A DNA stretch of 64,000 bases from Clostridiales bacterium (GTDB lineage: Bacteria; Bacillota; Clostridia; Oscillospirales; Oscillospiraceae). Location of the stretch: the NCBI GenBank assembly GCA_019423635.1, contig JAHZBA010000010.1, positions 18,534-82,533 of the forward strand, given 5' to 3'. Both the position numbers and the translations under genes were made by a program. The notes beneath the pieces were generated by a model. The model was not told the origin of the DNA, made no database searches, and worked only from the letters and a program-made list of their open reading frames with translations. This document shows positions 16,831 through 24,925 of the stretch, in pieces (position 1 is the first letter of the stretch; every line of letters starts with the position of its first letter).

Positions 16831-17454
16831 CTAATCCTCAATATATTCCCGCACCCGGAACTCCGCGCCTATGTCCTTTTCGCAGATCTCCCGGCAGCGC
16901 GCGATCTCCTCCTCTGGAATCGTGTCCACCACGGTCATCATCACCCGTGGCACATACCTCCGGACCTCCCGCGCGAAGTCCAGCATGGCCTCATAGGCGC
17001 CCGCCTGGGCCGGGCGGCACAGCGCCTCGTATTTCTCCGCCGTGTCGGTGTTCAGGGAGATGGACACCATGTCAAACCGCCCGGCAAACTCCGGCGCGAT
17101 GTCCCGCCCGTGGATCAGACTGCCGGTGCCGTTGGTGTCCATCCGGGTGAAGCGCTTCGTCCCGTGCTCCTTCATCCGGTCGATCACCCAGCAGATGTCC
17201 TCCATCCGATAGCTGGGCTCCCCAAACCCGCAGAACACCAGCTGCTGGTAGCGGGAGAGGTCCCACCCCTCGATGGACTTCAGAATCTCCTCCCGGGTGG
17301 GCTCCCGCGTAAGCCACAGGTTGTGGGTGTAGATGCTGCCGCCGGTGTGGTCGTTGTGCCGCAGGCAGAAGGTGCAGTTGAAATTGCACCGGTTGGTGAC
17401 GTTTACGTACAGGTTTTCCCCGTATTCGTAGGTGATGGTGAAGCCTTTTTTCAT
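16831..17454 (-). CDS. TatD-associated radical SAM protein
   Basis: The 207-residue protein carries the radical SAM cluster motif CNFNCTFC near residue 23, preceded by YVNVTNR. GFGEPSYR is the SAM-binding glycine motif. The short length and motif order match the radical SAM family typically found next to tatD genes in Firmicutes. A tatD gene lies 1.6 kb upstream on the same strand, interrupted here by two XRE regulators and repeats. The substrate is unknown. Confidence 0.85.
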   Translation of the reverse strand: MKKGFTITYEYGENLYVNVTNRCNFNCTFCLRHNDHTGGSIYTHNLWLTREPTREEILKSIEGWDLSRYQQLVFCGFGEPSYRMEDICWVIDRMKEHGTKRFTRMDTNGTGSLIHGRDIAPEFAGRFDMVSISLNTDTAEKYEALCRPAQAGAYEAMLDFAREVRRYVPRVMMTVVDTIPEEEIARCREICEKDIGAEFRVREYIED

Positions 17455-17487
17455 GTGATACCTCTTTTCATTGGCAATGGAGAATTG

Positions 17488-17903
17488 CAGCTATGATGAT
17501 AGCTGGGCAATGCACCCCCCATTTTCTCTTTTTCTGAGCGCAGAAAAAGAGAAAACGGGCCGTGCACGGTCCTCGTCGGAAGAAACTGCGCCCACTCCGC
17601 TTCCGCCTGCGGCGAAAGCTGCGCTAAGCTCCGTTCCTTCCTCCTCTCCCCACCGCGCAGGCGCGGCGGGGGCCCCAATTTTAAAGACGCTGTGGCGAGA
17701 ACTTGCCCTCCGGTCAAGTTTCGCCAATACGGGGGTTGTCCCCGCACGGCTTGGGTGAAAACTTGATACCCCCTGCTGGCGCGCGCCGTTCCGCTCATTT
17801 GAAGAACCCTTGACCCGCGTGTTGATACTGCCGGCGGTAATTGTTGGGTGCTTGACGGACTGTCCCTGCTCCTAATTCCGCGCTTTCCGCTTCGCTAAGC
17901 GCT
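17488..17903 (-). repeat. Structured leader-type repeat, copy 1 (full length)
   Basis: This non-coding block of about 416 nt recurs at 22724-23047 and 46162-46596. Read toward the downstream gene, it starts AGCGCTTAGCGAAGCGG and ends AGCTATCATCATAGCT, 34 nt before the radical SAM ATG. Conserved stems include a 14-bp TTTTCTCTTTTTCT/AGAAAAAGAGAAAA hairpin at about 17522-17555 and GGCGA(G)AACTTG/CAAGTTTCGCC at 17694-17725. Stem changes between copies are compensatory. It could be a cis-acting leader RNA or a mobile element with fixed orientation. Confidence 0.8.
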
Positions 17904-18187
17904 CCCCTGGAGCTCTGCGAGGCCCTTATCCTCCCTTCGTAGGGCGCGACGACCCGGCGCGCCGCTCCATGAGGCCTCCCCCCTAGTCAGGCCATCCCCT
18001 TGCCTCTCCCTCTGGGAGAGGTGGCACCGCCGCAGGCGGTGACGGAGAGGGCTCCCCCGTCTCGCCCCCCTGGCCCCTTCGTAGGGCGCGAGGAGGTGAA
18101 TTGGCCCAACGGGCCAAGAGAAGCTGGCCTGGGCCACGACTCGGCGCGCCGCTTCATGGACCCGGGCCATGACCCCGGCGCGCCGCC
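17904..18187. repeat. Cluster of dispersed repeats (GGCGCGCC and CTCTCCC types)
   Basis: The block has three members. The first is a TTCGTAGGGCGCGACGACCC-GGCGCGCCGC unit (17935-17965). The second is a CCTCTCCCTCTGGGAGAGG plus ACCGCCGCAGGCGGT unit (18000-18052). The third is a 76-bp unit (18076-18151) with an identical second copy at 58348-58423. The first two types recur at 23050-23376, 45890-46125, 48820, 51080 and the right edge of the window. No gene is supported. Confidence 0.8.
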
Positions 18188-18409
18188 TCACCGGTTTATC
18201 TCCGGATTCTCCGTCCGGCCCAGCAGATAGTCCACGGAGCACCCCAGATAATCCGCAATCAGCACCAGATTCCCGGAATACACATTGGAGGAAGGCGTCT
18301 CCCTCCACTTGCTGAACAGGCTGTCAGAAATCCCCGTCTCCTTTGACAGCCTGTACGCGCTGATCTTCCGCTCCTCCAAAATCCTCAGAATCCGCTCCGT
18401 GTGCTCCAT
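18188..18409 (-). CDS. XRE-family HTH regulator, tandem copy 1
   Basis: A 73-residue Cro/C1-type DNA-binding protein. Helices 2-3 lie in YRLSKETGISDSLFSKWRE, and the C terminus VDYLLGRTENPEINR is typical of small XRE repressors. It is almost identical to the next gene, and the start-to-start distance is 230 bp. The duplicated unit includes CGCCGCCTCACCGGTTTATC at its edge. It likely arose by recent tandem duplication, and which copy is expressed is unknown. Confidence 0.88.
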   Translation of the reverse strand: MEHTERILRILEERKISAYRLSKETGISDSLFSKWRETPSSNVYSGNLVLIADYLGCSVDYLLGRTENPEINR

Positions 18410-18417
18410 ACGCCGCC

Positions 18418-18639
18418 TCACCGGTTTATCTCCGGATTCTCGGTCCGGCCCAGCAAATAGTCCACGGAGCACTCCAAATAATCCGCAATCAGCACCAGAT
18501 TCCCGGAATACACATTGGAGGAAGGCGTCTCCCTCCACTTGCTGAATAAGCTCTCCGAAATCCCGGTCTCCTTCGCCAGCTTATAGCCGGTTATCTTTCG
18601 TTCTTCCATAATGCGTAAAATCCGCTCTGAATGCTCCAT
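18418..18639 (-). CDS. XRE-family HTH regulator, tandem copy 2
   Basis: A 73-residue XRE protein with helix-turn-helix YKLAKETGISESLFSKWRE, differing from copy 1 at only a few positions (for example GYKLAKE versus AYRLSKE, LECS versus LGCS). It has a GGAGG ribosome binding site directly before ATG 18639, whereas copy 1 follows only 8 bp after its stop. It is divergent from the disrupted RHH gene; the region between them contains a GAGAAA inverted repeat that could be its operator. Confidence 0.9.
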   Translation of the reverse strand: MEHSERILRIMEERKITGYKLAKETGISESLFSKWRETPSSNVYSGNLVLIADYLECSVDYLLGRTENPEINR

Positions 18640-18697
18640 GTCAACCTCCTTCAGCTTTCAGATAACCCCGCTGTAAAATACTTGATTTTTTTCACGT

Positions 18698-18732
18698 TTT
18701 CTCTTGACTACGAGAAACTTTTCGCGTATACT
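18698..18732 (+). promoter_or_regulatory. Promoter with overlapping operator-like inverted repeat
   Basis: TTGACT (18704-18709) and TATACT (18727-18732) are 17 nt apart and face the RHH gene. The -35 is framed by TTTCTC (18698-18703) and GAGAAA (18712-18717). This inverted repeat is well placed for the divergent XRE repressor. Repressor binding is inferred. Confidence 0.75.
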
Positions 18733-18767
18733 GTACTCAGTTTCCGATAATAATTGAGGTGATTTCT

Positions 18768-19077
18768 ATGAATGATCGCGCTCAGACACAAAAATGCGTC
18801 CTTGTAACGCTGTCCCCCGAGAACTACGCCCGTCTGTCCCAGCTGGCGGAGGAGTCTGCCCGCACCCGGCCGGGGTATTATTTCCGAATCTCCATTCGGA
18901 AATAATACATTTGATCTGAGCCGTTTTGCTCGCCGCTGCAGGCAGCGGCAACCGCAAAACATGGCACATATTACTTCCGACCTTTCGGTTCGGAAGTAAT
19001 ATATGCGCTGGCTTCTGCACGGTCACCTCAGAAAGACGGACTCTCCTTGTCCGCCCTCAAATCCCCCGAAGCGCTGA
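18768..19077 (+). pseudogene. RHH (CopG/Arc-like) regulator split by a MITE
   Basis: The ATG at 18768 has GAGGTGA upstream and encodes a ribbon-helix-helix-type start, CVLVTLSPENYARLSQLAEE then SARTRPGY. A 122-bp element (18878-18999) then introduces a TAA at 18903, leaving a 45-residue truncated product. If the element and one TA are removed, the frame continues as MRWLLHGHLRKTDSP to a TGA at 19075-19077, a 61-residue protein. PGY-xRWLL is the expected RHH second helix. The restored 3' end overlaps the convergent tatD tail. Confidence 0.82.
18878..18999. mobile_element. MITE with TA target duplication, inside RHH gene
   Basis: The 122-bp element has 11-nt terminal inverted repeats, TTATTTCCGAA and TTCGGAAGTAA, matching at 10 of 11 positions. 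It is flanked by TA on both sides (18876-18877 and 19000-19001). Each end also forms its own hairpin, and the centre carries GCCGCTGC/GCAGCGGC inside GTTTTGC/GCAAAAC. No ORF is present. TA duplications are characteristic of IS630/mariner-type transposition, so such an element elsewhere may have mobilised it. Confidence 0.8.
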
Positions 19078-19843
19078 TCCTTGAGAACAACCGCAGCCCG
19101 TTCTCCCAGGTGATCCGGGTCAGCTCCTCCGGGGAGACCCCCTTCCACTGCGCCAGCTTCTCAATCACATACGTCAGCTTCCGGCTGTCGTTCCGCTTGC
19201 CCCGGAAGGGCTCCGGCGTCAGGTACGGCGCGTCGGTCTCCACCAGAATCCGCTCCAGGGGCACCGCCGCGGCCACCTCCGGCGCCTTTTTCGCGTTTTT
19301 GTAGGTGATGGGCCCGTCAAATCCCAGATACCAGCCCCGCTTCACCAGCATCTCCGCCATCTCGACGCTGCCGGAGAAACAGTGGAACACCCCCCGCAGC
19401 TCCGGGTAGTCCAGGACGATCTCCAGGCTGTCCCCGTGGGCCTCCCGGTCGTGGACGATCACCGGCAGGTCCAGCGCCAGCGCCAGCTCGATCTGCCGGC
19501 GGAAGACCTGCTGCTGGAACTCTTTTGGCGGGTTGTCCTGCCAGTAGTAGTCCAGCCCGATCTCCCCCACAGCCACCACCTTTTCGTGGCCGCACAGCGC
19601 CTCCAGGGCCTGAAACTCCGCCTCGCCGCACCCGCCGCAGTCGGAGGGGTGGAAGCCCGCGGCGGCGTAGACGTGGGGAAACCTCTCCGCCAGCGCAACG
19701 GCCGCCCGGGAGCTCTCCAGGTCGCACCCCGGGTCCACCACCAGCCCCACGCCGCCCTCCGGCAGCGCCGCCAGCACCTCCTCCCGGTCCTGGCTGAAGG
19801 CGTTGGAGTCATAGTGGGCATGGGTATCAAAAATCTGCATCAC
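19028..19843 (-). CDS. tatD: TatD-family metal-dependent hydrolase
   Basis: This 271-residue TIM-barrel hydrolase of the TatD DNase family shows the metal motifs DTHAHYD at the N terminus, GEIGLDYYW, HDREAH, HCFSG and ETDAPYLTP. Family members act as metal-dependent nucleases in several bacteria. The start at 19843 or the following Met is equally possible. It overlaps the nucleosidase gene by 17 bp and is the partner of the TatD-linked radical SAM gene downstream. Confidence 0.94.
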   Translation of the reverse strand: MMQIFDTHAHYDSNAFSQDREEVLAALPEGGVGLVVDPGCDLESSRAAVALAERFPHVYAAAGFHPSDCGGCGEAEFQALEALCGHEKVVAVGEIGLDYYWQDNPPKEFQQQVFRRQIELALALDLPVIVHDREAHGDSLEIVLDYPELRGVFHCFSGSVEMAEMLVKRGWYLGFDGPITYKNAKKAPEVAAAVPLERILVETDAPYLTPEPFRGKRNDSRKLTYVIEKLAQWKGVSPEELTRITWENGLRLFSRISASGDLRADKESPSF

Positions 19844-20576
19844 GCATCTCCTCTTGTCTGCATAGTACCGGCAGCCCTCCGCCGGCGGCTCCGCCCCCTG
19901 CGGCCCTCAGCATCTGCCGGACAAACGCCGCGGAGCGCCGGGAGGCCTCCTCGCAGTGGGCCTCAAAGACCTCCAGCCCCCTCTGCGCAGGCGTATCCGT
20001 AATGGTCCGCACCGCAAGGAAGGGAATCCCGTTCACATGGCACACATGGGCCGCCGCCGCGGTCTCCATATCCACGCTCAGCGGCGCGTACTGTCTCCAG
20101 ATCCGCTCCCGCTCCGCGTCCTCGATGAACTGCTCTCCGGTGACCATTCTCCCAAAGAACACCCGCCGGGGCGCCAGCTGTGCTGCGGCCTCCCTGGCCA
20201 GCGCCGTCAGTCCCGGGTCCGCCGGGAACCAGACGGAGGGGAGCCACGGGTGGAACTCCGTGAGAAGATCCTCCGCCACGTCGTGATAGGCCGTCTCCGT
20301 GGACACCACCGTGTCCAGGATCTCCAGCCGCCCGTCCATGGCGCCGGCGGTTCCGGCGTTGAGGACCGCCCCGCAATGGCACTCGCCAATCAGGATCTGG
20401 GCGGCAATGGCCGCGTTGACCTTGCACACGCCGGAAAACAGCGCCGCGGCCGGGACACCCTCGATGCTCCCCTCATAGATCCGCAGCATGGCCCGCTCTC
20501 TCACGGAGCGGCCCTCCAGCAGGGGGAGAAAGGGCTCCAGCTCGCTGTCCCCGGCGCACAGAATGCCAAATTTCAT
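19827..20576 (-). CDS. mtnN: 5'-methylthioadenosine/S-adenosylhomocysteine nucleosidase
   Basis: The 249-residue protein has the purine/uridine phosphorylase fold typical of MTA/SAH nucleosidase, releasing adenine from SAM by-products. Motifs are FSGVCKVNAAIAAQ, LNAGTAGAMDG, VSTETAYHD, the substrate-binding SVDMETAAAAHVC, and VRTITDTP, whose last Asp is the usual catalytic acid. The last ~25 residues are glycine-rich and extend past the usual end. It sits between dnaC-like and tatD genes. Confidence 0.92.
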   Translation of the reverse strand: MKFGILCAGDSELEPFLPLLEGRSVRERAMLRIYEGSIEGVPAAALFSGVCKVNAAIAAQILIGECHCGAVLNAGTAGAMDGRLEILDTVVSTETAYHDVAEDLLTEFHPWLPSVWFPADPGLTALAREAAAQLAPRRVFFGRMVTGEQFIEDAERERIWRQYAPLSVDMETAAAAHVCHVNGIPFLAVRTITDTPAQRGLEVFEAHCEEASRRSAAFVRQMLRAAGGGAAGGGLPVLCRQEEMRDADF

Positions 20577-20590
20577 ATTCCCCTCTCCGC

Positions 20591-21598
20591 TCAGTCCGGG
20601 CGCTCCCGGGACTGCCGCTCCCGCTTCAGCTTCCGGATGTCCTCCCCCACGAAGGGCAGCAGCTGGTATTCCCCCTCAATCCGGGAGGCAATCTGGGGGG
20701 AGTACCGCCGGGCCAGCTCCTCCGGCATCAGGTTGGTGCTGAGAATGGTGGACTGCCGCTCCATCAGGCGGGTGTTGACAATCTGATACAGGGCGCTCTG
20801 CACAAAGGCCGTGGTCATCTCCGTCCCCAGGTCGTCCAGGATCAGAAGATCGCACCGGAGCACCCGCTCCACGCCGTCCTCGTCGTCCTCCCTGCCGAAC
20901 TTCTGGTCCTCAAAGAGCCGGAACACGTGCCCGGCGGTGTCGTAGACCACGGACCACCCCGCGCCGCTGACCTCCCGGGCAATGGCGGCGGAGAGGTGGG
21001 TCTTGCCCAGTCCCGGCGCGCCGAAGAGCAGCAGGTTCTCCGGGCGCCGTCCGAACCGGTGGGCGAACTCCGCGCAGCTGTTGTAGACCCGCTCCTCCAT
21101 GTGGCTCCTGGCGGAGCGCTTTTGTCCCGGCTCCACCCGGTCGGAGTACCACTCCAGGGAGAAGGTGTCAAAGCTCTGGCTCCCCAGATCCAGCAGCCGG
21201 CTCAGCTCCTTTTGCTGCTCCTGGGCATAGTACCGCTGCAGGCACCGGCAGGGCTGGCCGCCCCGGTAGCCGGTGTCCCCGCACAGCGGACAGGCGGGCC
21301 GGTCCTCCAGGCAGTCCTCCGGCAGGCCCATCCGCTCCAGCAGCGCCCGCTTCTCCGCCTGGAGTCCCAGGTTCTCCCGCCGCAGCCGCTCCACCTCCGG
21401 CCGGGGGTCCTCCCCCTGGCGCAGCGCGGCGGCCACCGCCCGGCTCACCGTGTTCCGCAGCGCCCGCTCAATCTCCTGCAGCCGGGGCTGGCGGCGGAGT
21501 ACCGACTCCCGGCGCTCCTCAAAGCGGGCCTCCCGGCTCCGCCGGTCCTCCTCAAAGCGCTGCAGCGCCCGCCGCATGATTTTTCCGTCGTAGGCCAT
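20591..21598 (-). CDS. DnaC/DnaI-like helicase loader ATPase
   Basis: A 335-residue AAA+ protein. The N-terminal 100 residues are helical and charged. A zinc-binding motif CPLCGDTGYRGGQPCRC follows near residue 120. The ATPase core has Walker A GAPGLGKTHL, Walker B LLILDDLGTE and sensor STNLMPEEL. It would load the replicative helicase onto DNA at origins or restart sites. The adjacent dnaD-type gene upstream supports this primosome role. Confidence 0.93.
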   Translation of the reverse strand: MAYDGKIMRRALQRFEEDRRSREARFEERRESVLRRQPRLQEIERALRNTVSRAVAAALRQGEDPRPEVERLRRENLGLQAEKRALLERMGLPEDCLEDRPACPLCGDTGYRGGQPCRCLQRYYAQEQQKELSRLLDLGSQSFDTFSLEWYSDRVEPGQKRSARSHMEERVYNSCAEFAHRFGRRPENLLLFGAPGLGKTHLSAAIAREVSGAGWSVVYDTAGHVFRLFEDQKFGREDDEDGVERVLRCDLLILDDLGTEMTTAFVQSALYQIVNTRLMERQSTILSTNLMPEELARRYSPQIASRIEGEYQLLPFVGEDIRKLKRERQSRERPD

Positions 21599-21718
21599 TC
21601 CTGCACTCCCCTCTGCCTTTTGCCAAACGCCTCCCGCTCAGACCGCCCAGCGCCCCGCGGGGGCAGGCCCGTCCGTTCCGTCTCCCCTCCGGGACACCTT
21701 GCCCCGGCCGGGCTCCCA

Positions 21719-22606
21719 TTATACATACTTCCAGGCTCCGCCGCCGTCCGTCGGCTTTGCCTTCTTCTCCCCCGGCCGGTCTCCGGCCTCGATCTCCTCC
21801 GCCGTGTGGAGACCCGCCTCGTGCCAGCGCCGCAGGATTCCGTTTAAGTAGGGCCACCTCAGCTCATGGCATTTGAAGACGGTCTTGTCATAGGCAATCG
21901 CCACCGCCTCCGGGGCAAAGCCCATCTCCTGCCAGGCCGATAAGTACTTCTCCTCCGACGCCGAGGGCTGCCGCTCGCCCAGCCCCAGCACCCGCATATA
22001 GGCGGGCACCGCCTCCTGCCGCCGGGCGTACTGGCGCAGGTACTCCGCCGCGGAGCGCTGGCTGTCGATGCCCCGCCGGGCCCAGGCGTAGCCCTCCTTT
22101 TCAATCTGCCGCATGGCGGGCCGCCGTCCCGGGCCGAACCGCCGCTCCACCCGCTCGGCGCAGTGGCACACCAACAGGTAGATCACATCCTCCGGAAGGC
22201 CCAGGTAGTCCTGGAGCCCCAGCAGGATACCGAGGTCCGCCGCCGTCAGCTTCTTGCCCAGGCGCCTTTCCACCTCGGCGGTGAGCTGGCGGAAGGCCTC
22301 GCTCTGCTCCAGCCGGTCCGCGATCTCCGCCTGGCGGTAGTCCGGCCGCTCCTCCGCCGGCTCCGGCGGCGTCTGGGCCGGGGCGATGAGGCCCAGCTGC
22401 CGCAGCGTCTCCTCCGCCGCCTCAATCCGCCCCCGGTCCCACCGGAGCTCTCCGGCCAGGGACCTGGGCTGCACCGTTCCCTGGTGCCGCAGGAGGGCCA
22501 GGTATAGCAGGGCGGCGTCTCCGTCGCCCCGGTCCAGCAGCCGCCGGGCGGCCGGGCCGGAGATGGTGACGCTCTCGTCCCCTGTCGGCACCAGAATACT
22601 TGACAT
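21719..22606 (-). CDS. DnaD-domain replication initiation protein
   Basis: The 295-residue protein has a winged-helix-like N-terminal part (about 1-80). It then has two DnaD/DnaB C-terminal type helical domains, near residues 115-170 and 210-270. The second holds the YxxxI pattern as WPYLNGILRRWHEAG. Such proteins help open DNA and recruit the helicase loader in Firmicutes. It lies 120 bp before the DnaC-like gene and probably shares its transcript. Confidence 0.9.
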   Translation of the reverse strand: MSSILVPTGDESVTISGPAARRLLDRGDGDAALLYLALLRHQGTVQPRSLAGELRWDRGRIEAAEETLRQLGLIAPAQTPPEPAEERPDYRQAEIADRLEQSEAFRQLTAEVERRLGKKLTAADLGILLGLQDYLGLPEDVIYLLVCHCAERVERRFGPGRRPAMRQIEKEGYAWARRGIDSQRSAAEYLRQYARRQEAVPAYMRVLGLGERQPSASEEKYLSAWQEMGFAPEAVAIAYDKTVFKCHELRWPYLNGILRRWHEAGLHTAEEIEAGDRPGEKKAKPTDGGGAWKYV

Positions 22607-22723
22607 GGAAAGGGCCTCCTTTCATGGGTTTCCTCATATTCTACACGAAAAGCGGCCGAAGGACAAGACTTGATTTCTGCACAAGGGGCAGGGAGGGCGG
22701 CCTGGCGGCCGGGGCTGGGAAAT

Positions 22724-23047
22724 CAGCTATGATGATAGCTGGGCAATGCACCCCCCATTTTCTCTTTTTCTTCGCGCAGAAAAAGAGAAAACGGGCCGTG
22801 CACGGTCCAAAAGAGAAAAAGACGCCGGTGGCGAGAATTTGACCTCCGGTCAAATTTCGCCAATGTGCGGGGGTTGTTCCCGCACAGTGCCCGGGTAATC
22901 GGGGGCTTTCTGCCGGCGCGCGCCGGACCACTCAGTAGAAGGAGTCTTGACCCGCGTGTTGATACTTCCGGCGGAGGCTGTTGGGTGGTTGACGAACTGT
23001 CCCTACTCCTAATTCCGCGCTTTCCGCTTCGCTAAGCGCTGCCCTGG
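22724..23047 (-). repeat. Structured leader-type repeat, copy 2 (internally shortened)
   Basis: Same family as 17488-17903, in the same orientation relative to the gene it precedes (dnaD-type, start 22606). About 120 nt between the poly-pyrimidine hairpin and the GGCGAG stem are missing. In the stem at 22830-22861, AATTTG/CAAATT replaces AACTTG/CAAGTT, a compensated base-pair change, and the bulged G is kept. The GCGGGGGTTGTTCCCGC hairpin and AGCTATCATCATAGCT end are conserved. Confidence 0.8.
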
Positions 23048-23400
23048 CATTTCGTAGGGCGCGACGACCCGGCGCGCCGCTCTGCGGGCCTGGATGACGA
23101 CCCGGCGCGCCGCTCCGCGGGGCCTGCCCCTGATCGGCCCGTCCCCCTTGCCTCTCCCTCTGGGAGAGGTGGCACCGCCGCAGGCGGCGACGGAGAGGGC
23201 TCCCCGTCTTACCTCCCCGGCCCCTTCGTAGGGCGCGACGACCCGGCGCGCCGCTCTGCGGGCCTGGAGGACAACCCGGCGCGCCGCTCCGCGGGGCCTG
23301 CCCCTGATCGGCCCGTCCCCCTTGCCTCTCCCTCTGGGAGAGGTGGCGCCGCCGCAGGCGGCGACGGAGAGGGCTCCCCCGCCTCTTGTCTCCCGCCCCC
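23048..23400. repeat. Cluster of dispersed GGCGCGCC and CTCTCCC repeats
   Basis: Two tandem copies of a roughly 170-bp composite occur here. The composite is a GTAGGGCGCGACGACCCGGCGCGCCGC unit, GGGGCCTGCCCCTGATCGGC, and a CCTCTCCCTCTGGGAGAGG/CCGCCGCAGGCGGCG unit (23152-23204 and 23324-23376). Together with the leader-type repeat this fills the 859-bp gap between the DnaD and PoNi-like genes; no gene is supported. Confidence 0.8.
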
Positions 23401-23465
23401 CTTTCTGCTATCCTGTATTCATCTTAAACATCCGCCCCCTCCGGGCGGAGAAAGGAGCCTCCCCC

Positions 23466-24176
23466 ATGCGTGACACCCTCAAGGACGAAGCCTACTTCCG
23501 CGCCTATCTCTCCTCGGAGACCGCCCGCGCCCAGCGCCTCCGCGCCAGGCTCTCCTCCGGCGAGGTCCGGCCGGACCGCGTCTTTCCCCTGGAGCGCCGC
23601 CTCCACGGCGTGGAGTTCAGCCTCTTCCTGGCCGGCTACTCCCTGGGCGAGGATCTGCGGACCCTCCGTCCCCGCTTCCTGGCCCTCTTGCAGGACTTCC
23701 CCCGCTTTTGGACCGGGACCTCCAGCTATGTGAACCTGGTCTGGATGATGTCCATCGCCGTCATGCTGGAGGTCTCCTCCGCCCAATTTGCCCCCCTGGC
23801 CGCCCTGCCGGACCAGTATGACCGCCACGACGCCCTGCTGGACTTCCTGGCCGCCGGCGCCCAGCGCCTCCCCGCCCCCGCCGGCCTCCCCTTCACCTGT
23901 CCCGTCCCCTACGCCTTTCTGGGCCGCGTCCTGGAGCATCCCCGGCAGGGCGCGGCGCTTCTCCGGGAGTATCTGACAAGGCACTGGTACGAGGGACACC
24001 GGCAGTTCGGTCTCTGCGACGTTCACCTCTCCGCCGAGCCGCTCTACACCGGCTACTGGAGCTTCGAGAGCGGCGCCCTGGTCAAGCTCCTCGGCATCGA
24101 CGACGCCCCCCTCCGGGATCTTCCCTATTACCCCTGGGATCTGGCCCGTTTTTCCATCTCCGGGGAGAATTGTTAA
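23466..24176 (+). CDS. PoNi-type (DUF1911) immunity protein, orphan
   Basis: A 236-residue, mostly helical cytoplasmic protein starting MRDTLKDEAYFRAYL. The C-terminal block LYTGYWSFESGALVKLLGIDD followed by YYPWDLA matches the DUF1911 motif of immunity proteins that neutralise PoNe-type DNase toxins. The central MMSIAVMLEV fits the DUF1910/1911 arrangement. No toxin gene adjoins it, so it is either an orphan immunity gene against neighbours' toxins or has been recruited elsewhere. Assignment is by remembered family pattern. Confidence 0.75.
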   Translation: MRDTLKDEAYFRAYLSSETARAQRLRARLSSGEVRPDRVFPLERRLHGVEFSLFLAGYSLGEDLRTLRPRFLALLQDFPRFWTGTSSYVNLVWMMSIAVMLEVSSAQFAPLAALPDQYDRHDALLDFLAAGAQRLPAPAGLPFTCPVPYAFLGRVLEHPRQGAALLREYLTRHWYEGHRQFGLCDVHLSAEPLYTGYWSFESGALVKLLGIDDAPLRDLPYYPWDLARFSISGENC

Positions 24177-24431
24177 TTTTTCGGATTTCTCCCTCTTTTT
24201 TCTGGTGCCTGCCGCGGATCTGTGCTATACTGTAGCCTGTACTATGGCCTTTGGCGCCTTCTGCGGCGGCAGGCGCCTGTTGTCCCGGCCTTTTTCCCCT
24301 CTGCCGCGTCGTTTTCCCTGCACGCTGTCAGGATTGCCGCGGAAACGTCCCCTGTCCGGCGGAGCCCCTTTCCCGCCATCCGGCGTCTCCGGCGATCCAT
24401 CCGGAATTCTGCAAAAAGGCGGTGATCCCTC
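24177..24431 (+). promoter_or_regulatory. Intergenic region with candidate extended -10 promoter
   Basis: No gene is supported. TGTGCTATACT (24221-24231) is an extended -10 type element without a good -35, about 200 nt upstream of the flavodoxin-like gene. The rest is GC-rich and featureless. Confidence 0.35.
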
Positions 24432-24908
24432 ATGAAGACCCTCCTTCTCTACGCCTCCACGCACCACGGAAATACGGAACAGCTCGCGCGGGCCATGGCA
24501 GAGGCCGCCGGCGCCGATGTGGGGAATCTTCTGGCGTCCCCCGTGCCGGATCCCTCCGGGTATGATCTGATCGGCCTGGCCTCCGGCGTCTATTTCGGCA
24601 CACTCCACCAGCGCGTCCTGGACTTTGCGGACCAGGCGCCCCTCCGCCCCTCTCAGCGGGTCTTCCTGGCCGCCACCTGCGGCGTGGGCTATCGGGACTA
24701 CACCGCAGGCGTGAAAAAGCTGCTGGCCCGGCGGAACATCCCCTGCCTGGGCAGCTTCCAATGCCGGGGCTATGACACCTATGGAATTTTCGGCAAACTG
24801 GGCGGCATTGCCAAGGGCCATCCCAATGAACGGGACCTGGCCAATGCCAGGGCCTTCCTGCGCGCTCTTCTGGAGACCGCGGGGGACGGACGCCGCCCCA
24901 TTCAATAG
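24432..24908 (+). CDS. Flavodoxin-family protein
   Basis: This 158-residue protein begins with an FMN phosphate-binding loop in the flavodoxin style, LLYASTHHGNTEQLA. GLASGVYFGTLHQRV and AATCGVGYRDYT form the isoalloxazine loops. It resembles short flavodoxin/protoporphyrinogen-oxidase-like electron carriers and likely works in anaerobic redox. The redox partner is unknown. It precedes zapA by 17 bp. Confidence 0.85.
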   Translation: MKTLLLYASTHHGNTEQLARAMAEAAGADVGNLLASPVPDPSGYDLIGLASGVYFGTLHQRVLDFADQAPLRPSQRVFLAATCGVGYRDYTAGVKKLLARRNIPCLGSFQCRGYDTYGIFGKLGGIAKGHPNERDLANARAFLRALLETAGDGRRPIQ

Positions 24909-24925
24909 ATCAGGAGGAATGTCTC

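Noticed and set aside
24205..24435. A 76-codon frame before the flavodoxin gene
   Set aside because: No ribosome binding site, Arg/Pro-rich composition and no recognisable pattern.
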